From Clostridia bacterium (GTDB lineage: Bacteria > Bacillota_A > Clostridia > Christensenellales > Aristaeellaceae): a DNA stretch of 5,712 nt. Location of the stretch: assembly GCA_017398245.1 (NCBI GenBank), contig JAFQGN010000144.1:1-5712 (forward strand), in the 5' to 3' direction. Each line of letters opens with the position of its first letter. Position 1 is the stretch's first letter. Positions 4,555 through 5,712 of the stretch are shown here, in pieces. The position numbers and the translations under genes were made by a program. The notes beneath the pieces are model-generated. The model did no database searches and was not told the DNA's origin. It saw only the letters and a program-made list of their open reading frames with translations.

Positions 4555-5508
4555 ATGAAAATCGTTGTTCTGGACGGCTACTGCGCCAACCCCGGCGACC
4601 TTTCCTGGTCTTCCATCTCCTCCCTGGGCGATCTGACCGTGTACGACCGCACCGCGCCGCAGGATGTGCTCACCCGCGCGCAGGGGGCCGAAGTCCTCTA
4701 TACCAACAAGACCGTCCTCTCCGCCGAAACGCTCAAGCAGCTGCCCGATTGCCGCTTCATCGGCGTGCTGGCCACCGGCTTCAATATTGTGGATACCAAA
4801 GCCGCCAAGGAGCTGGGCATCACCGTGTGCAACGTTCCCGCCTATTCCACCGATTCCGTCGCCCAGCTCACCATCGCGCTGCTGCTGGAGCTGTGCCACC
4901 ATGTCGGCGCGCATACGGAAGACATCCACTGCGGCGGCTGGAAGCGCAGCCCGGATTTCTCCTACAGCCTCTTCCCCTCCATGGAACTGGCCGGCAAAAC
5001 CTTCGGCATCGTGGGCTACGGCACCATCGGCCGCAAGGTCGGCGCGGTCGCGCAGGCGCTTGGCATGCACGTCATCCAGACCAGCCGCACCCCCAAGCAG
5101 ACCGAGCCGGGCGTGGAATCCGTCTCCTTTGAAGAACTGCTTGCGCAGGCCGACGTCGTCAGCCTGCACTGCCCCTTCACCGGCGAAAACGGCAACATGA
5201 TCAACGCCGACACCCTGTCCAAAATGAAAAAGACCGCCTTCCTCATCAACACCGGCCGCGGCCAGCTGGTGGACGAAGCCGCCCTGCGCCATGCGCTCGA
5301 TACCGGCGTCATCGCCGGCGCGGGCGTGGACGTTCTCGCCAAAGAGCCCATGGCGGCCGATTGCCCGCTGTGCGGTGCGAAGAACCTCGTCGCCACCCCG
5401 CACGTCGCCTGGGCCACGCCGGAAGCGCGCGTGCGCCTGATGGAGATCTCCGCTGCCAACCTGCGCGCCTTCCTCAAGGGCGCTCCTGTCAACGTGGTAA
5501 ATCTTTAA
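4555..5508 (+). CDS. hprA: D-2-hydroxyacid dehydrogenase, glycerate dehydrogenase/hydroxypyruvate reductase type
   Basis: This 317-residue protein has the standard family length. The N-terminal catalytic half starts MKIVVLDGYCANPGDLSW and carries VLATGFNIVD (71-80) and AYSTDSVAQ (96-104), both typical of the glycerate dehydrogenase branch. The Rossmann motif is GIVGYGTIG (151-159). The catalytic set is R235 (in NTGRG), E264 (in AKEP) and H283 (in TPHVAWAT), spaced as in the family. It should interconvert hydroxypyruvate and D-glycerate with NAD(P)H in the cytoplasm, linking serine/glycine and glyoxylate metabolism to glycolysis; other 2-keto acids are possible. The second beta strand ends QTSRT (175-179) without the aspartate usual in NAD-specific members, so NADPH use is possible. 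Start chosen from AAAGGAG nine bases upstream. Repeat R5 precedes it and hairpin repeat H2 begins at its stop codon. Family is certain; exact substrate is inferred from branch-like motifs. Confidence -1.
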   Translation: MKIVVLDGYCANPGDLSWSSISSLGDLTVYDRTAPQDVLTRAQGAEVLYTNKTVLSAETLKQLPDCRFIGVLATGFNIVDTKAAKELGITVCNVPAYSTDSVAQLTIALLLELCHHVGAHTEDIHCGGWKRSPDFSYSLFPSMELAGKTFGIVGYGTIGRKVGAVAQALGMHVIQTSRTPKQTEPGVESVSFEELLAQADVVSLHCPFTGENGNMINADTLSKMKKTAFLINTGRGQLVDEAALRHALDTGVIAGAGVDVLAKEPMAADCPLCGAKNLVATPHVAWATPEARVRLMEISAANLRAFLKGAPVNVVNL

Positions 5509-5574
5509 GAGAGAACTGCGGGAGGGGTCTTTCTTTCGGAAAAGAAAGACCCCTCCCGCGCCCTCCCCAAAGAA
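5509..5574 (+). repeat. long-hairpin repeat, family H, copy H2
   Basis: Immediately after the dehydrogenase stop codon: GAGAGAAC (5509-5516), one base, a 19-bp perfect stem (arms 5518-5536 and 5541-5559, loop CGGA), GCCCTCC (5560-5566), then CCAAAGAA. Flanks are identical to H1 at 1304-1367 on the minus strand, while the stem's middle differs. The stem is not followed by a T run, so it is unlikely to be a normal terminator, though so strong a stem could still stabilise the 3' end of the mRNA. Confidence -1.
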
Positions 5575-5623
5575 CCCATTTGGGAGAAAGTGTTCCCCGC
5601 TCCCCTCCTAAAGGAATCAATAC

Positions 5624-5656
5624 AGGGGCGAAGAGGCCCCTTGCGTTCGATTTTTT
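5624..5656 (+). other. weak hairpin with distant T run
   Basis: AGGGGC (5624-5629), loop GAAGAG and GCCCCT (5636-5641) form a six-base-pair stem; a run of six T begins nine bases later at 5651. The gap is too long for a normal intrinsic terminator. The stretch AAAGGAATCA just before it and TTGCG just after loosely resemble family R, so it may be a decayed copy. Confidence -1.
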
Positions 5657-5665
5657 ACGGCTGAG

Positions 5666-5671
5666 AAAGGA
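5666..5671 (+). promoter_or_regulatory. ribosome binding site of the second HAD gene
   Basis: AAAGGA, eight bases before the ATG at 5680. It supports a true translation start just before the window ends. Confidence -1.
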
Positions 5672-5679
5672 AGAAACGC

Positions 5680-5712
5680 ATGGCGAAAACCCTCTACGTG
5701 ACCGACCTCGAC
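5680..5712 (+). CDS. HAD-superfamily hydrolase, N-terminus only (cut by window edge)
   Basis: Eleven codons are visible: MAKTLYVTDLD. The hydrophobic strand LYVTDLD is HAD motif I, normally continued as DLDGTL, with the nucleophile aspartate at residue 9 and the acid/base at 11. A start codon with AAAGGA eight bases upstream fits a real gene. It reads in the same direction as the dehydrogenase, 171 bases downstream, and would be a second HAD protein beside the Cof-type phosphatase at 3399-4247. Subfamily and substrate cannot be told from eleven residues. Confidence -1.
   Translation, partial: MAKTLYVTDLD

Noticed and set aside
4531..5403. Open reading frame of 290 codons antisense to the dehydrogenase gene
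   Set aside because: It is opposite a gene with a complete set of catalytic motifs and has Gly/Ala-rich sequence without a known domain.
5518..5566. H2 as the dehydrogenase terminator
   Set aside because: The stem is strong but is followed by GCCCTCC rather than a T run, as in H1, so it is listed as a repeat.

Overview
The window looks like chromosomal DNA from a GC-rich member of the Clostridia (Bacillota), plausibly a gut-type anaerobe of the Oscillospirales/Christensenellales kind. This rests on strong AGGAGG-like ribosome binding sites, protein sequences of clostridial flavour (YebC, a degenerate Nudix protein, a glycerate-dehydrogenase-type enzyme, Cof-type HAD phosphatases), and spacers full of GC-rich palindromic repeats. 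The taxonomic placement is inference; there is no rRNA or other marker here.

Layout. 1-1093 (minus): 5' part of a flavin-dependent oxidoreductase of the fumarate reductase/aspartate oxidase type, cut by the window edge. 1094-1440: spacer with repeat R1 against the flavoprotein's ribosome binding site, a long hairpin repeat (H1) and the yebC terminator. 1441-2690 (minus): a two-gene unit, a degenerate Nudix protein followed by yebC, with a plausible extended -10 promoter at 2732-2760. 2691-3398: about 700 bases without a gene, packed with repeats (R2, R3, R4) and four terminator-like hairpins on the minus strand (T0-T3). 3399-4247 (minus): Cof-type HAD phosphatase with a candidate promoter at 4291-4319. 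4248-4554: divergent spacer holding R5. 4555-5508 (plus): D-2-hydroxyacid dehydrogenase of the glycerate dehydrogenase/hydroxypyruvate reductase type. 5509-5679: spacer starting with a second copy (H2) of the long hairpin repeat. 5680-5712 (plus): first 11 codons of a second HAD-family protein.

The coding genes are ordinary housekeeping or metabolic genes and do not form one pathway. Nudix and yebC are probably co-transcribed. The dehydrogenase and the second HAD gene read in the same direction and might be linked, but 171 bases separate them.

The unusual content is between the genes. Three families of structured repeats recur in this short stretch. Family R (five copies) has two hairpins; the second is always 23 bases, with a shared core and outer arms that differ between copies but keep pairing. 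Family T (four hairpins) pairs through G-U wobbles only when read as minus-strand RNA. Family H (two copies) has identical flanks around stems of different sequence, each just downstream of a gene. Two R+T composites of about 130 bases sit in tandem and look like small transcription units. Whether these are mobile palindromic repeats, terminators or RNA genes cannot be settled from the window alone.
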